Assembly (NCBI GenBank): GCA_964587815.1
Contig: CAZPMH010000003.1
Coordinates: forward strand, 62,001-126,000
Length of the DNA: 64,000 bases
Origin: UBA1672 sp964587815
GTDB lineage: Bacteria > Pseudomonadota > Alphaproteobacteria > Micavibrionales > Micavibrionaceae
Direction of reading: 5' to 3'
Positions within the stretch are counted from its first letter, which is position 1. Every line of letters begins with the position of its first letter. The notes below the pieces were generated by a model that was not told where the DNA came from, did no database searches, and saw only the letters and a program-made list of their open reading frames with translations. The translations under genes and the position numbers were made by a program. Of the stretch, positions 45,005 through 53,992 are shown one piece after another.

Positions 45005-46570
45005 ATGAAAAGCAATACATCACAAATCAGTAGCGCCCTGTATTTTTGCGCCGCTGTATTATGCCTTGTACCCTGGGCTTTCTACCAGCACCAAGTCAGC
45101 ATTTCCGGTGATTCCAGCTTTTTGATGTTCAGCGCAGAAAAATTATTGGCTGGCCTTAAAATGTCAGAACATTATTACGACAACAACCCGCCACTCAGCT
45201 TTTTAATTTACATACCGGCCGTTTTGATCAAGAACGCAGGAATATCCGCACATAACGCAATCCAGCTTTACGCGGGAATAATGGCACTTCTCTCGGCAGC
45301 CACATCGTTCCTGATCATAAGAAACGTTGAAAACCTCTCACCAGCTTTAAAAACAATAGCTCCCATATGTGTTTTATACATCGGAACAATTTTGTTTCTG
45401 ACGGAGTTCTCTCTTAAAGACCATTTCATAACACTTGCCCTCTTCCCGTTTGTATGCGCCCAGTATTTGATAGCTCAAAACCAACAGCAAAAACCGCGAT
45501 TATTACTAACACTAACCTTCATAGTCTTCGGGATATTCCTGTTTGTAAAACCACATTATGGAATTATTCCAATCTACATGATCTTGCATCGCGTTATAAA
45601 AAATCGTAGCGCAAAAGCCGCGTTTAAATCCGATTTTTGGATATTATCTTTACTGGCTATTTCTTACGCCGCCTACATAGCAATAGCATCCCCTGACTTC
45701 ATCTCAGAAGTTTTTGCAACAAGCATGGATCTTTATGCATTCTCAACCACCACGCGCAGTCTTTTACCGCAAACTATTGGGTTTGCAACAATAACAACGT
45801 TATGCCTTATGCTAACCGGGTCAAATACAATGAACAATGACGCCACAAAAAATGGTGTTCATGACTTAAAATTTATCCAACAGTTCGCTGCTGTGGCGCT
45901 GCTTTCAATCATTCCATTCTACATCCAAAACAAAGGGTTTTACGGTCACTTCCTCCCGTCATTGAGCCTGCTTGTTTTCTGCGCCCTACTACTCACCACG
46001 CACTACGCGAGATCAATTTTCATACAAAACCACCATATATTAATTATGGCAGTCACTGTGATTCTAACATTTAATTTAATGCTGATCCTACCAAACAGCA
46101 CATCAAAAAAAGAAAGTTTTAAACAACCCGAATCTGCATTCATAAACGCCGTAGAGAAACACGCCCAAAACAAAACAATATTTATAGAAGGTTACAGCAC
46201 ACATCTTTTCTGGAAGCACAAAATCTACAACGATATTGAAATATCATCACGCTTCCCCAGCCTTTGGTTTTTGTCTGATTTCGCCCTATTCGATAAGAAA
46301 AAGCAGTATGACATTTGGCTAAAGTTCGGAAATATGATGGCAGAAGACATTGAAAGGAATAAGCCTGACATATTACTTTTGTTAGAACCGAAGCAGGAAA
46401 ATGGTGGGTTTTATAATGTTTTTAAAAAACACTCGCAACTAGGCATTCTCCTCTCAAATTACGAAAGCACAGAAGAAATATTACCTATAAATAAAGATCG
46501 TTTCGGAATTCTGAGAAAGGCCGACGAACCTCAAAATCAGAACTACATCATATACAAACGAGTACGCTAA
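45005..46570 (+). CDS. Polytopic membrane protein, glycosyltransferase-39-like, copy 1
   Basis: The ATG at 45005 lies 4 bases past the cobS stop and gives 521 residues. About ten hydrophobic helices fill residues 10-370; a soluble C-terminal domain of ~150 residues follows. The first periplasmic loop has SGDSSFLMFSAEKLL and YYDNNPPLSFLIYIPAVLI, and later VKPHYGIIPIYM; such acidic first-loop motifs fit GT-C or ArnT-like transferases. It is clearly paralogous to the protein at 55423-57003. It separates cobS from cobT, perhaps an insertion after duplication. Function is inferred only from topology. Confidence 0.75.
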   Translation: MKSNTSQISSALYFCAAVLCLVPWAFYQHQVSISGDSSFLMFSAEKLLAGLKMSEHYYDNNPPLSFLIYIPAVLIKNAGISAHNAIQLYAGIMALLSAATSFLIIRNVENLSPALKTIAPICVLYIGTILFLTEFSLKDHFITLALFPFVCAQYLIAQNQQQKPRLLLTLTFIVFGIFLFVKPHYGIIPIYMILHRVIKNRSAKAAFKSDFWILSLLAISYAAYIAIASPDFISEVFATSMDLYAFSTTTRSLLPQTIGFATITTLCLMLTGSNTMNNDATKNGVHDLKFIQQFAAVALLSIIPFYIQNKGFYGHFLPSLSLLVFCALLLTTHYARSIFIQNHHILIMAVTVILTFNLMLILPNSTSKKESFKQPESAFINAVEKHAQNKTIFIEGYSTHLFWKHKIYNDIEISSRFPSLWFLSDFALFDKKKQYDIWLKFGNMMAEDIERNKPDILLLLEPKQENGGFYNVFKKHSQLGILLSNYESTEEILPINKDRFGILRKADEPQNQNYIIYKRVR

Positions 46571-46582
46571 AATTTTGGCTTC

Positions 46583-47086
46583 TTAGTTAGGGTCAGGATT
46601 ATAATCAAAGCTTGGTGGATTTTCCTCTAAGGAAATATAGTTGCCATCCAAATCTTCATACCCAATCACATTACCGTCATTATCAATTGCAACTTCGACG
46701 CCTGTGTTGCCCACGCAATCGATGTTCTTCATACAATCTTCCAGCGGAAGAACTGTCCCGTCAAGATCAATGCCTAAACGCTCACCGGCCTCATTAAAAA
46801 TGCGCCCTGCTTCGTCTCTATACACATCAATCGTCTCACCATTCTCATCAATGAGCCCCTGAACAGATTCAAGCGCACCCTCCGCCACACCAGCGATAAC
46901 ATCAACAAAACTGCGCCCGACATCACGTGCCACGCGACGCTCATAACTCGGGCCCGCAGGTTCAACTTGTTCGGTTGGCTCCGGTTTAGGATCATCAGGA
47001 AAAAGTCCCGTAACACATGATTTTACTGTAAATCCTACGGCGAGAATTCCTGCCGCCCATGCTCCCGCTGTTCTTAATGCACCCAT
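46583..47086 (-). CDS. Unknown secreted or membrane-anchored acidic protein
   Basis: The 167-residue protein has an N-terminal hydrophobic helix (about residues 8-28, AWAAGILAVGFTVKSCV) that could be a signal anchor, then a Pro/Glu linker and a helical stretch SFVDVIAGVAEGALESVQGLI. The rest is Asp/Gly/Asn-rich with repeated D/G turns such as DENGETIDVY and DNDGNVIGYEDLDG, and two Cys (DCMKNIDCVGN). I recognise no family. It lies leftward between the cobS-linked gene and cobT. Confidence 0.6.
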   Translation of the reverse strand: MGALRTAGAWAAGILAVGFTVKSCVTGLFPDDPKPEPTEQVEPAGPSYERRVARDVGRSFVDVIAGVAEGALESVQGLIDENGETIDVYRDEAGRIFNEAGERLGIDLDGTVLPLEDCMKNIDCVGNTGVEVAIDNDGNVIGYEDLDGNYISLEENPPSFDYNPDPN

Positions 47087-47210
47087 ATTTATTCACCTTT
47101 TTAAAATTTTGCGTAAGGCTAGCATATTAAGGTAAAAAACGTCAAATTAATCGCCTGAAATGGCGTTAAAAACCTGTCCGTACAATTGAAAATATTATAC
47201 CATATTTCGC

Positions 47211-49073
47211 ATGGATAAAAACCAAACAGAACGAAGCGAACAATTTAAAAGCAACACGTCGTCCACGTTGCGTGCCATCGCGCGCGACCACGAAATCGAA
47301 GTGACCTTTTCTGAGCTCGAAATGCCCACTGGCGAGATAAAAAATCTCAGACGACCGCGCCTGCCTGCTCCAACGGCGGACATGGACGCGGAAAAGAAAA
47401 GGCTAATTCGTGGCTGTGCCGATGCCTACGCCTTAAAAATTGCCTATCATGATTCTGACCTGCACAACACAAACGGAAGCAGCGATTTACGCGCGCAGGC
47501 CGCGATGGACGCCTTGGAACAGTCACGTTGTGATGCGCTCGGTATGACAAAGATGGATGGTGTCGCTGATAATCTTGACGCCATTATGGAAGCAAAAGCC
47601 ACGCGCCGTGGTTTTAATGACATAAGAGAGCGTGAGGACATCCCGTTGGCAGATGCACTGCACATCGTCATGCGCCATGAATTAACAGGCCGCCCCGCAA
47701 CACCATCGACAGAAAAAGCCTTAGAACTATGGCAGCCTTGGTTGCTTGATAAAATCGGCAAAGAAACGCTGGAGAACTTAAAACCTTTACTGAAAGATCA
47801 ACGGGCCTACGCAAAAGCCACGCGCCAAATACTGCAAAGCCTGAATTTACCTGTATCTCCAGACGGTGACGATCAACAAAACGAAAATGACGCCCCCGAA
47901 GATGGCAACACAAGCCCTGATAATTCACAGGATAACGATCAGGAAAACGAAGAAGACGCGCAGGAAGAAGAAAGCAACCAACAGGAAGCCGGCGGAGACA
48001 GCGCCGCCGATGGTGAACAAGACGAATCCTTTGATATCGGCATGGATGATGTCATGGAAGACCTGCATCAAAGCGATTTAACTGCCCATGAGGAAACACT
48101 GCCTCCACCACCCGGTCGCCCCGCAACAATCGGGGAATACACGCAGGGGCAATACCGCGTCTACACCACACAATTCGATGAAGAAATAAACGCCGAAGAT
48201 TTGGTCGACTCGATGGAGTTAGACCGCCTGCGCGCACTTCTTGACGGGCAACTCAATAATCATCAAAACATCATCACAAAACTCGCCAACCGCTTACAGC
48301 GCAAACTCATGGCACGCCAACGCCGCAGCTGGCAATTTGATATGGAAGAAGGCATTCTGGATTCAGCACGCCTTGCCTCAGTTATCGCAAATCCAAACGT
48401 CCCCTTAACCTTCAAACAGGAAAAAGAAACGCCCTTTAAAGATACGGTCGTCACAATTCTAATCGATAATTCAGGCTCCATGCGCGGTCGACCTATCGCC
48501 ATCGCCGCAATGACCACAGACATCATCGCACAAACGCTAGAACGCTGCGGAATTAAATGTGAAATTCTCGGCTTCACAACCCGCGCGTGGAAAGGCGGAA
48601 AATCACGTGATCTATGGATGGAAAGCGGCAAACCTGAAAAGCCCGGCCGCCTGAATGACGTGCGCCACATTATCTACAAAAGCGCAAACGCACCCACCCG
48701 CCGCACACGCAAAAACCTTGGCCTTATGCTCAAAGAAGGCATCTTGAAGGAAAATATAGACGGCGAAGCACTGGTTTGGGCGCATAACCGCATCAACCGC
48801 CGCCCGCAAGAACGCAAAATCTTAATGGTCATCTCCGACGGTGCCCCTGTCGACGACTCAACGCTATCCGTAAATCCATCCAATATTTTGGAAATGGACC
48901 TGCGCGGCGTCATCGCTTGGATCGAAAACGCCTCCCCCGTCGAACTCACCGCTATAGGAATCGGCCACGACGTAACACGATACTACGAAAAGGCCATCAC
49001 AATCTCAGATGCAAACAGCCTCGCCGAAGCCCTGACAGACCAACTCAACGACCTGTTCGAAGATGTCACTTAA
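47211..49073 (+). CDS. cobT: Cobaltochelatase-type subunit CobT (von Willebrand factor A domain)
   Basis: CobT partners CobS in the CobNST chelatase. The 620-residue protein has an N-terminal helical domain, an acidic middle (about residues 220-290, Glu/Asp/Gln-rich), then a C-terminal VWA domain. Its metal-ion site is LIDNSGSMRG near residue 417, and the end carries IGIGHDVTRYYEKAITI. Length and layout fit CobT. It is separated from cobS by 2.2 kb, whereas the two genes are usually adjacent. Confidence 0.92.
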   Translation: MDKNQTERSEQFKSNTSSTLRAIARDHEIEVTFSELEMPTGEIKNLRRPRLPAPTADMDAEKKRLIRGCADAYALKIAYHDSDLHNTNGSSDLRAQAAMDALEQSRCDALGMTKMDGVADNLDAIMEAKATRRGFNDIREREDIPLADALHIVMRHELTGRPATPSTEKALELWQPWLLDKIGKETLENLKPLLKDQRAYAKATRQILQSLNLPVSPDGDDQQNENDAPEDGNTSPDNSQDNDQENEEDAQEEESNQQEAGGDSAADGEQDESFDIGMDDVMEDLHQSDLTAHEETLPPPPGRPATIGEYTQGQYRVYTTQFDEEINAEDLVDSMELDRLRALLDGQLNNHQNIITKLANRLQRKLMARQRRSWQFDMEEGILDSARLASVIANPNVPLTFKQEKETPFKDTVVTILIDNSGSMRGRPIAIAAMTTDIIAQTLERCGIKCEILGFTTRAWKGGKSRDLWMESGKPEKPGRLNDVRHIIYKSANAPTRRTRKNLGLMLKEGILKENIDGEALVWAHNRINRRPQERKILMVISDGAPVDDSTLSVNPSNILEMDLRGVIAWIENASPVELTAIGIGHDVTRYYEKAITISDANSLAEALTDQLNDLFEDVT

Positions 49074-49111
49074 AAACAAACAGCTTCAAAAGAAACAAGG
49101 CGCTTGAATAT

Positions 49112-49139
49112 TTGACAAAAAACAAAGAAACAGTGTACT
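49112..49139 (+). promoter_or_regulatory. Predicted promoter of the HicB-like / HicA-fusion operon
   Basis: A perfect TTGACA (49112-49117) is followed after 16 bases by TGTACT (49134-49139), with the ATG of the first gene 26 bases on. It lies between the cobT stop and the HicB-like gene, so the pair has its own promoter. Confidence 0.5.
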
Positions 49140-49164
49140 TTAAAAGAAAAAAGCGGATAATATT

Positions 49165-49497
49165 ATGGTAAAGAAAACTCAAACATTCACCGGCATTGTC
49201 AGAAAAGACGACAGCACGGATTTTTGCATCAATTTTGATGGCGTTTCCGGCTTCACGACAGCAGAAACCGAAGAAGAAATTTCAACATATGTTGAGGACT
49301 TTTTCAGAGCCGTCATGAGTGTAGATGCCTATGAAGAACCAAGGGAAAAGCCTGCTTTAGAAATTGTTGATGAGCATCGTGAATCTGACGGTGACGATAT
49401 CGTTGGGTACATTTTAGCAGAAGTAACTCATGACGATGAGGCAGATGAAGATCCCTCGGTTAAATCAGAATATCACTCAATAATCGGTTTAGGCTGA
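49165..49497 (+). CDS. HicB-like antitoxin candidate
   Basis: The 110-residue acidic protein resembles the N-terminal half of HicB: FTGIVRKDDSTDFCINFDGVSGFTTAETEEEI follows the HicB plan of a beta hairpin, xFPDxxGxxT-like turn and helix (longest run shown by positions 8-39). The C-terminal ~50 residues are rich in Glu and Asp and show no helix-turn-helix or ribbon-helix-helix, unlike most HicB antitoxins. It stands 2 bases before a HicA-domain gene, so a toxin-antitoxin pair is the simplest reading. The antitoxin-first order is the reverse of the usual hicA-hicB. Confidence 0.6.
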   Translation: MVKKTQTFTGIVRKDDSTDFCINFDGVSGFTTAETEEEISTYVEDFFRAVMSVDAYEEPREKPALEIVDEHRESDGDDIVGYILAEVTHDDEADEDPSVKSEYHSIIGLG

Positions 49498-49499
49498 TT

Positions 49500-50864
49500 A
49501 TGAATGCGCGTGAAGTTGTAAAAATTTTGGAAAGCCAAGGCGCAGAACAAATGCGCCAGAATGGGTCTCATAGAATTTTTTCTATGGAAGATGGAAGGCG
49601 CGTCGTTGTCCCTGATCACGGCGGAAAAGATATTAAGCCAGGGACGCTTGATAGTATATTCAAACAAGCAGGCCTCGATCACCTCAGAGGGGTCAGCTCT
49701 GTCAGAGAAGCTATGCAGCGCATCGATGATGCCGCACGCGGCCCTGCTCCTGCCGCCTTAGACGCCGCCGATCAAATTCTATCCCGTAATGACAATGTCG
49801 GAATTTTCATGGGACGCGAAGGCAATGTCAGCGTCGTTTTAAACGAATCAGAACGCGCCCTAGTCATCACCGAAAACGGACGTCAAACCGTTACACAGTT
49901 TGATACGGTGGAAGAAGCACAACACGCATTCGGTGAACGTATTGATGCCGAAGCAACAAGGCGCGGTGAATTACCCACACGCTATACAGGAACATATGAC
50001 GACATCGCAGATGGCTTCCGCAGATCAACGGGCATCATTGCACGTGTTGGCGGATCACTCGCTGATGCAGGACGGTTTTTGGGTAAAACGGCACGTGTTC
50101 TTGGCCCACTTGGCGTTGTCGGCGCAACCGCAGAGGCTGCAGAGCTTGGATCAAAAGCGCACGAGATGGCGGAATACGGCGTTATTCCTGATGAAGCAAT
50201 CCTTGCCTATGACACAATGCTAGCCGCCCACGTCGCACAAGCCACAGTCGACCCCAGCATGGTCGGCGGTGAAGCAGCCATTCAACTGGCTTTTGAAGAA
50301 TGGGCAGATGCGTATGACATCCCTGATTACATGCGAGAGGAGCTGGAACCTTCATCCCTCATGGAAATGGTCTTCGGTGAAATTGCAATGCGTGATGCCG
50401 CACCTGAACAAGGGGCACTGTCCGAGACTTTTACAACGGCCTCTCCTTTTATGTTAGAGCCTGAGCCTCTTACCGAAGCAGACATGCAAGAATTAAGAGA
50501 TTATCTTGAGGAAACAGGCGCATTGGGAAAAGACGAGTTTTATGACTCCCTACCTGACGAAGTACCAGAGGGCGCAGCAATTGATCCTGAATTAGAGGCA
50601 ATGATCACACAAAGAGCGCTCATCGAAGCAATTGACGAACAGCTTGAATCACCGGATTTATCTCCCGAAAACGAAGCTGCTTTGCAAGAAATGCGCGCCG
50701 AAGCTCAAGGCGTTTTTGATGAAAACTACTATGCCGCTCACGAGGAAGGCACATTGGATCAAATGAGAGAAGCAGTATCTCCGCAAGCTGAAACTGAAAC
50801 AGGAATACAGCCCGAGACACCTGCATCTACAGGGCAAACATACACCCAAGGCATGAGGCTTTAA
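49500..50864 (+). CDS. HicA-domain protein with long novel C-terminal extension
   Basis: Residues 1-62 are a HicA mRNA-interferase domain: REVVKILESQGAE, GSHRIF with the catalytic-position His24, GRRVVVPDHGGKDIKPGTLDSIFKQAGL. Normal HicA ends here at ~60 residues, but this protein runs to 454. Residues 63-175 look mixed alpha/beta (VGIFMGREGNVSVVLN, ALVITENGRQTVTQF). Residues 178-215 are Gly/Ala-rich and hydrophobic (around LGPLGVVGATAEAA). The rest (216-454) is acidic and helical, with low-complexity Glu/Ala near the end. I recognise no domain beyond HicA. It is coupled to the HicB-like gene, 2 bases upstream. Confidence 0.75.
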   Translation: MNAREVVKILESQGAEQMRQNGSHRIFSMEDGRRVVVPDHGGKDIKPGTLDSIFKQAGLDHLRGVSSVREAMQRIDDAARGPAPAALDAADQILSRNDNVGIFMGREGNVSVVLNESERALVITENGRQTVTQFDTVEEAQHAFGERIDAEATRRGELPTRYTGTYDDIADGFRRSTGIIARVGGSLADAGRFLGKTARVLGPLGVVGATAEAAELGSKAHEMAEYGVIPDEAILAYDTMLAAHVAQATVDPSMVGGEAAIQLAFEEWADAYDIPDYMREELEPSSLMEMVFGEIAMRDAAPEQGALSETFTTASPFMLEPEPLTEADMQELRDYLEETGALGKDEFYDSLPDEVPEGAAIDPELEAMITQRALIEAIDEQLESPDLSPENEAALQEMRAEAQGVFDENYYAAHEEGTLDQMREAVSPQAETETGIQPETPASTGQTYTQGMRL

Positions 50865-50911
50865 CGCCTTACCTCTTGATCGCGCAAGAATAGCCGCGCT
50901 ATACTCATTCC

Positions 50912-51421
50912 ATGACAGAAAACACTGAAAAAGCAATATTGGCAGGCGGCTGTTTTTGGGGCATGGAAGAACTGATCCGCACCCAACCTGGAGTTATTTC
51001 AACACGTGTCGGCTACACGGGCGGCCACACAGCAAACCCGACCTATAACGAAGTGTGCATCGGTGATACAGGCCACGCCGAAGCCATCGAAATCACCTTC
51101 GACAAAAGCCAAACAAGCTACAGTAATATTTTAGAATTCTTCTTCCAAATCCACGATCCGACAACACTCAATCGTCAGGGTAATGATGTAGGCACACAAT
51201 ACCGCTCCGCGATATTCACAGTGAACGATGAGCAAACCCAAACCGCACGCGATTTATGCCGTGAAATAGAAGCCGCAGGAATTTTCAACGCCCCGCTCTC
51301 TACTGAAATCACAAAAGCAAGTGAATTTCACAACGCCGAAGAAGGGCACCAAGACTATTTACAAAAATACCCAAACGGCTATACCTGTCATTTCATTCGC
51401 CCGAACTGGAAACTGTCTTAA
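50912..51421 (+). CDS. msrA: Peptide methionine sulfoxide reductase MsrA
   Basis: MsrA reduces methionine-S-sulfoxide in proteins. The 169-residue protein has the catalytic Cys14 in GGCFWGMEE, followed by VGYTGG, EIHDPTTLNRQGNDVGTQYRS-type core (positions ~80-100), and the end region EGHQDYLQKYPNGYTCH containing a possible resolving Cys. It precedes hisS by 6 bases. Confidence 0.96.
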   Translation: MTENTEKAILAGGCFWGMEELIRTQPGVISTRVGYTGGHTANPTYNEVCIGDTGHAEAIEITFDKSQTSYSNILEFFFQIHDPTTLNRQGNDVGTQYRSAIFTVNDEQTQTARDLCREIEAAGIFNAPLSTEITKASEFHNAEEGHQDYLQKYPNGYTCHFIRPNWKLS

Positions 51422-51427
51422 AACATT

Positions 51428-52771
51428 ATGAGCAAGAAAAACATCTATAAACCGCAGCCTGTATCAGGCTTTCCTGAATGGACGCCCGAAGTGCGCCGCG
51501 CCGAACAAATCTGGTTTGACCAAATCCGCGCCACGTTTGAACGTTACGGCTTTTGCAACATCGAAACCCCCAGCGTAGAAACTTTAGACGCGATCACGGC
51601 CAAAGGCGGCGACGGTGAAGCAGATGTTGATAAAGAGGTCTATGTTTTAGAACGCCTGCACAAAGATGATGACAGCAAAGAAGCACGCCTCGCCCTGCAC
51701 TTCGATCAAACCGTGCCCCTCGCCCGCTACACCGCGCAGCATTTTAATGAGCTGATCTTCCCGTTCAAACGCTACCAAATGCAACGTGTCTGGCGCGGCG
51801 AAAGACCACAGGCAGGGCGGTTCCGCGAATTCTATCAATGTGATATCGACGTTATTAACATCGACCAACTCCCTCTGCACTTCGACGCCGAAATGCCCGC
51901 CATCATGTGGGAAATCCTCTCACAACTGCCGGGCATGGAAGATGAAACAATCACAATCAGATTATCCAACCGAAAAATCTTGATGGGGTTTCTTGAAGGT
52001 AAGAATGTATCGAACATCGTCGAAGTCACACGCTGGATCGACAAAATGGATAAGATGGATCACAAAGCCATACGCCACGAACTCTCAACACTCGGCCTAA
52101 ATGCAGATTTAATCGATTCTGTGTTCGACCTTGTCGATTTGAAAACATCGAAATCGGAAGAACTATTAAACCACACCAATCGTATCACGCCGCAAAATGA
52201 AACAATGCAAGAAGGCATTAAAGAGCTCGCCTTCGTTCTAGACCAACTCACGCACTTGCCACAAGGCGCAGTCATTGCCGACCTCTCAATCGTTCGCGGG
52301 CTCGACTATTACACAGGCACAGTCTACGAAACCGTCTTCACCGATGATCCGGGGTACGGCTCTATCTGCTCAGGCGGTCGCTACGATGATCTGGCGAGCA
52401 ACTACATCAATAAAAATCTACCGGGTGTTGGAATTTCACTGGGCTTTTCACGCCTGTTTGACCGCATCAGAACGAAAGGCAAATTACCGCAACTCGGCAC
52501 GTCACCCGCTGATATTCTGGTTGTCCTGCCCAGCGAAGACCGCCGCCCGCTTATGATGGAAACGGCAAACACATTGCGCGAACGCGGGCTGAACGTCGAA
52601 ACATTCCACAGCCCGTCAAAGCTCAAAAAACAAATGAGTTACGCCGAGAAAAAAGGAATTCCCTATGTCTGGTTCCCACCCTTCGAAGACGGGCTGGATC
52701 ACGAAGTTAAAAACATGGAAAACGGCGAGCAAACCAAAGCTGATCCGAAAGAATGGAGCATCAAAACATGA
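51428..52771 (+). CDS. hisS: Histidyl-tRNA synthetase
   Basis: HisRS charges tRNA-His. The 447-residue protein has class II motif 1 in the N-terminal region (FERYGFCNIETPSVET) and motif 2 as RGERPQAGRFREFYQCDID. The histidine loop is GLDYYTGTVYET, motif 3 follows with GVGISLGFSRLFDRI, and the C-terminal anticodon-binding domain completes the protein. The signature LHFDQTVPLARY replaces the LRPEGT form of E. coli and marks a different HisRS subgroup. The stop overlaps the next gene's ATG by 4 bases. Confidence 0.94.
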   Translation: MSKKNIYKPQPVSGFPEWTPEVRRAEQIWFDQIRATFERYGFCNIETPSVETLDAITAKGGDGEADVDKEVYVLERLHKDDDSKEARLALHFDQTVPLARYTAQHFNELIFPFKRYQMQRVWRGERPQAGRFREFYQCDIDVINIDQLPLHFDAEMPAIMWEILSQLPGMEDETITIRLSNRKILMGFLEGKNVSNIVEVTRWIDKMDKMDHKAIRHELSTLGLNADLIDSVFDLVDLKTSKSEELLNHTNRITPQNETMQEGIKELAFVLDQLTHLPQGAVIADLSIVRGLDYYTGTVYETVFTDDPGYGSICSGGRYDDLASNYINKNLPGVGISLGFSRLFDRIRTKGKLPQLGTSPADILVVLPSEDRRPLMMETANTLRERGLNVETFHSPSKLKKQMSYAEKKGIPYVWFPPFEDGLDHEVKNMENGEQTKADPKEWSIKT

Positions 52772-53406
52772 AATACATCCTCACATTTATTTCAGCCATA
52801 ACGTTGCTGTCAGGCATGGCATACGCACAAAATGCAGGCCCGCTCTTCCCCGCCCAGCCTGAGCCGCAGCCGAAAAAGTTCGATACACGCACATACGCGC
52901 CCGATTATTGCGATTTCAGCGCGACCTTCCCTGAAGAGCCATACATCATTAATCAGTGCGAAGACCCGAACAATAAAGACACATGCTATAACTTGATCTC
53001 CTACACAAAAGTCTTTGGCCTCTCATCAACTGTGCGCGCAGAAATAATCTGTAACCCGGGCAGCCCCGAGCTCTTCGAAAAATTCTCAACAGGCGTGATG
53101 GAAGCAACAGTCCACGAAATGACCAAAGACACAGTCAGCCAAACCTTCGAAGTAAAATCGAGAGAAGAAGAAGAATATCGCCACACATCCCTTTTCGGCA
53201 AAGGACGCAAAGGCTTACAAGACACGATCTATATCGCGCAACTCTGGGCCTCAAAAAATTCAATTATGTCGGTCGAAGCCGAAATGATCGGCGAACAAAG
53301 CGATGAAGCAGATGCACTTTTTGCCAATATTCTTGGCAATATCGGCCATACCGAAACTCTTAACCAACCTCCAAAAGAAGCAGAAGGCACGCCAAAGGAG
53401 GAATAA
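52768..53406 (+). CDS. Secreted hypothetical protein
   Basis: The ATG at 52768 overlaps the hisS stop (ATGA) and gives 212 residues. A Sec signal peptide is clear: MKYILTFISAITLLSGMAYA, cleaved after AYA. The mature protein begins Pro/Gln-rich, has five Cys in the first ~70 residues (for example YCDFSATF and CEDPNNKDTCYN) that suggest disulfides, then a mixed alpha/beta body and a Pro/Glu-rich tail. I recognise no family with certainty. It is probably periplasmic and co-transcribed with hisS. Confidence 0.75.
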   Translation: MKYILTFISAITLLSGMAYAQNAGPLFPAQPEPQPKKFDTRTYAPDYCDFSATFPEEPYIINQCEDPNNKDTCYNLISYTKVFGLSSTVRAEIICNPGSPELFEKFSTGVMEATVHEMTKDTVSQTFEVKSREEEEYRHTSLFGKGRKGLQDTIYIAQLWASKNSIMSVEAEMIGEQSDEADALFANILGNIGHTETLNQPPKEAEGTPKEE

Positions 53407-53409
53407 AGT

Positions 53410-53823
53410 TTAAGCGTCTGCTGATAACGCCTTAATTTTGTTCACCATCGCAAAGAAACCACTGCGACGATTGGCGCTAAGGTGCTGATCAAGGCCAATA
53501 TCGGCAAAGATTTTTTCAATCTCTACGCCACGAATCTCATCGGCGCGTTTTCCATTATATGCCGCAAGCAATAACGCAACCAGCCCCCGCACAATATGTG
53601 CATCGCTGTCCGCCTGAAAATGAAAGCGCGCATCATCATCCAATTCTGAAATCATCCAAACCTGAGACGTACAACCACGCACAATATTTTCATCAGATCG
53701 TAAAGATTCGTCCATATGCGGCAGCGACCGCCCGACATCAATCAAATACCGATACCGCTCCTCCCAATCATCAAAAAGGGAGAAATTCTCTGCCAACTCT
53801 TCTATGCTTGTCTGTTCATTCAT
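53410..53823 (-). CDS. sufE: Cysteine desulfuration protein SufE
   Basis: SufE takes sulfur from the cysteine desulfurase SufS for Fe-S assembly. The 137-residue protein has the acceptor cysteine Cys51 in VRGCTSQVW, preceded by DDWEERYRYLIDVGRSLP, and later GLVALLLAAYNGKRADEI and LSANRRSGFFAMVNKI, all typical of SufE. It converges with the secreted-protein gene, with 3 bases between the stops. The rest of the suf cluster is not in view. Confidence 0.95.
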   Translation of the reverse strand: MNEQTSIEELAENFSLFDDWEERYRYLIDVGRSLPHMDESLRSDENIVRGCTSQVWMISELDDDARFHFQADSDAHIVRGLVALLLAAYNGKRADEIRGVEIEKIFADIGLDQHLSANRRSGFFAMVNKIKALSADA

Positions 53824-53941
53824 GCCTGAGTTATCACCGAATGAGATAAAAAGTTCAAGACCTTATTTCATGCTGCACAAAAGCCACACTGGGAATAAAA
53901 TGAGGTTTTGCGAATTAGGGGGTTGCTTATGATTTCACCAA

Positions 53942-53970
53942 TTGGCACATTGAAAACATAAGATTCATAA
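53942..53970 (+). promoter_or_regulatory. clpX: Candidate clpX promoter
   Basis: TTGGCA (53942-53947), 17 bases, TCATAA (53965-53970), 22 bases before the clpX ATG. It is a moderate match and the only good pair in the sufE-clpX gap. Confidence 0.35.
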
Positions 53971-53992
53971 AAGGGATAGAAAGCCTGACACC

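Noticed and set aside
43939..49073. CobS and CobT as proof of aerobic cobalamin synthesis
   Set aside because: Without CobN or other pathway genes in view, the pair alone does not establish the pathway.
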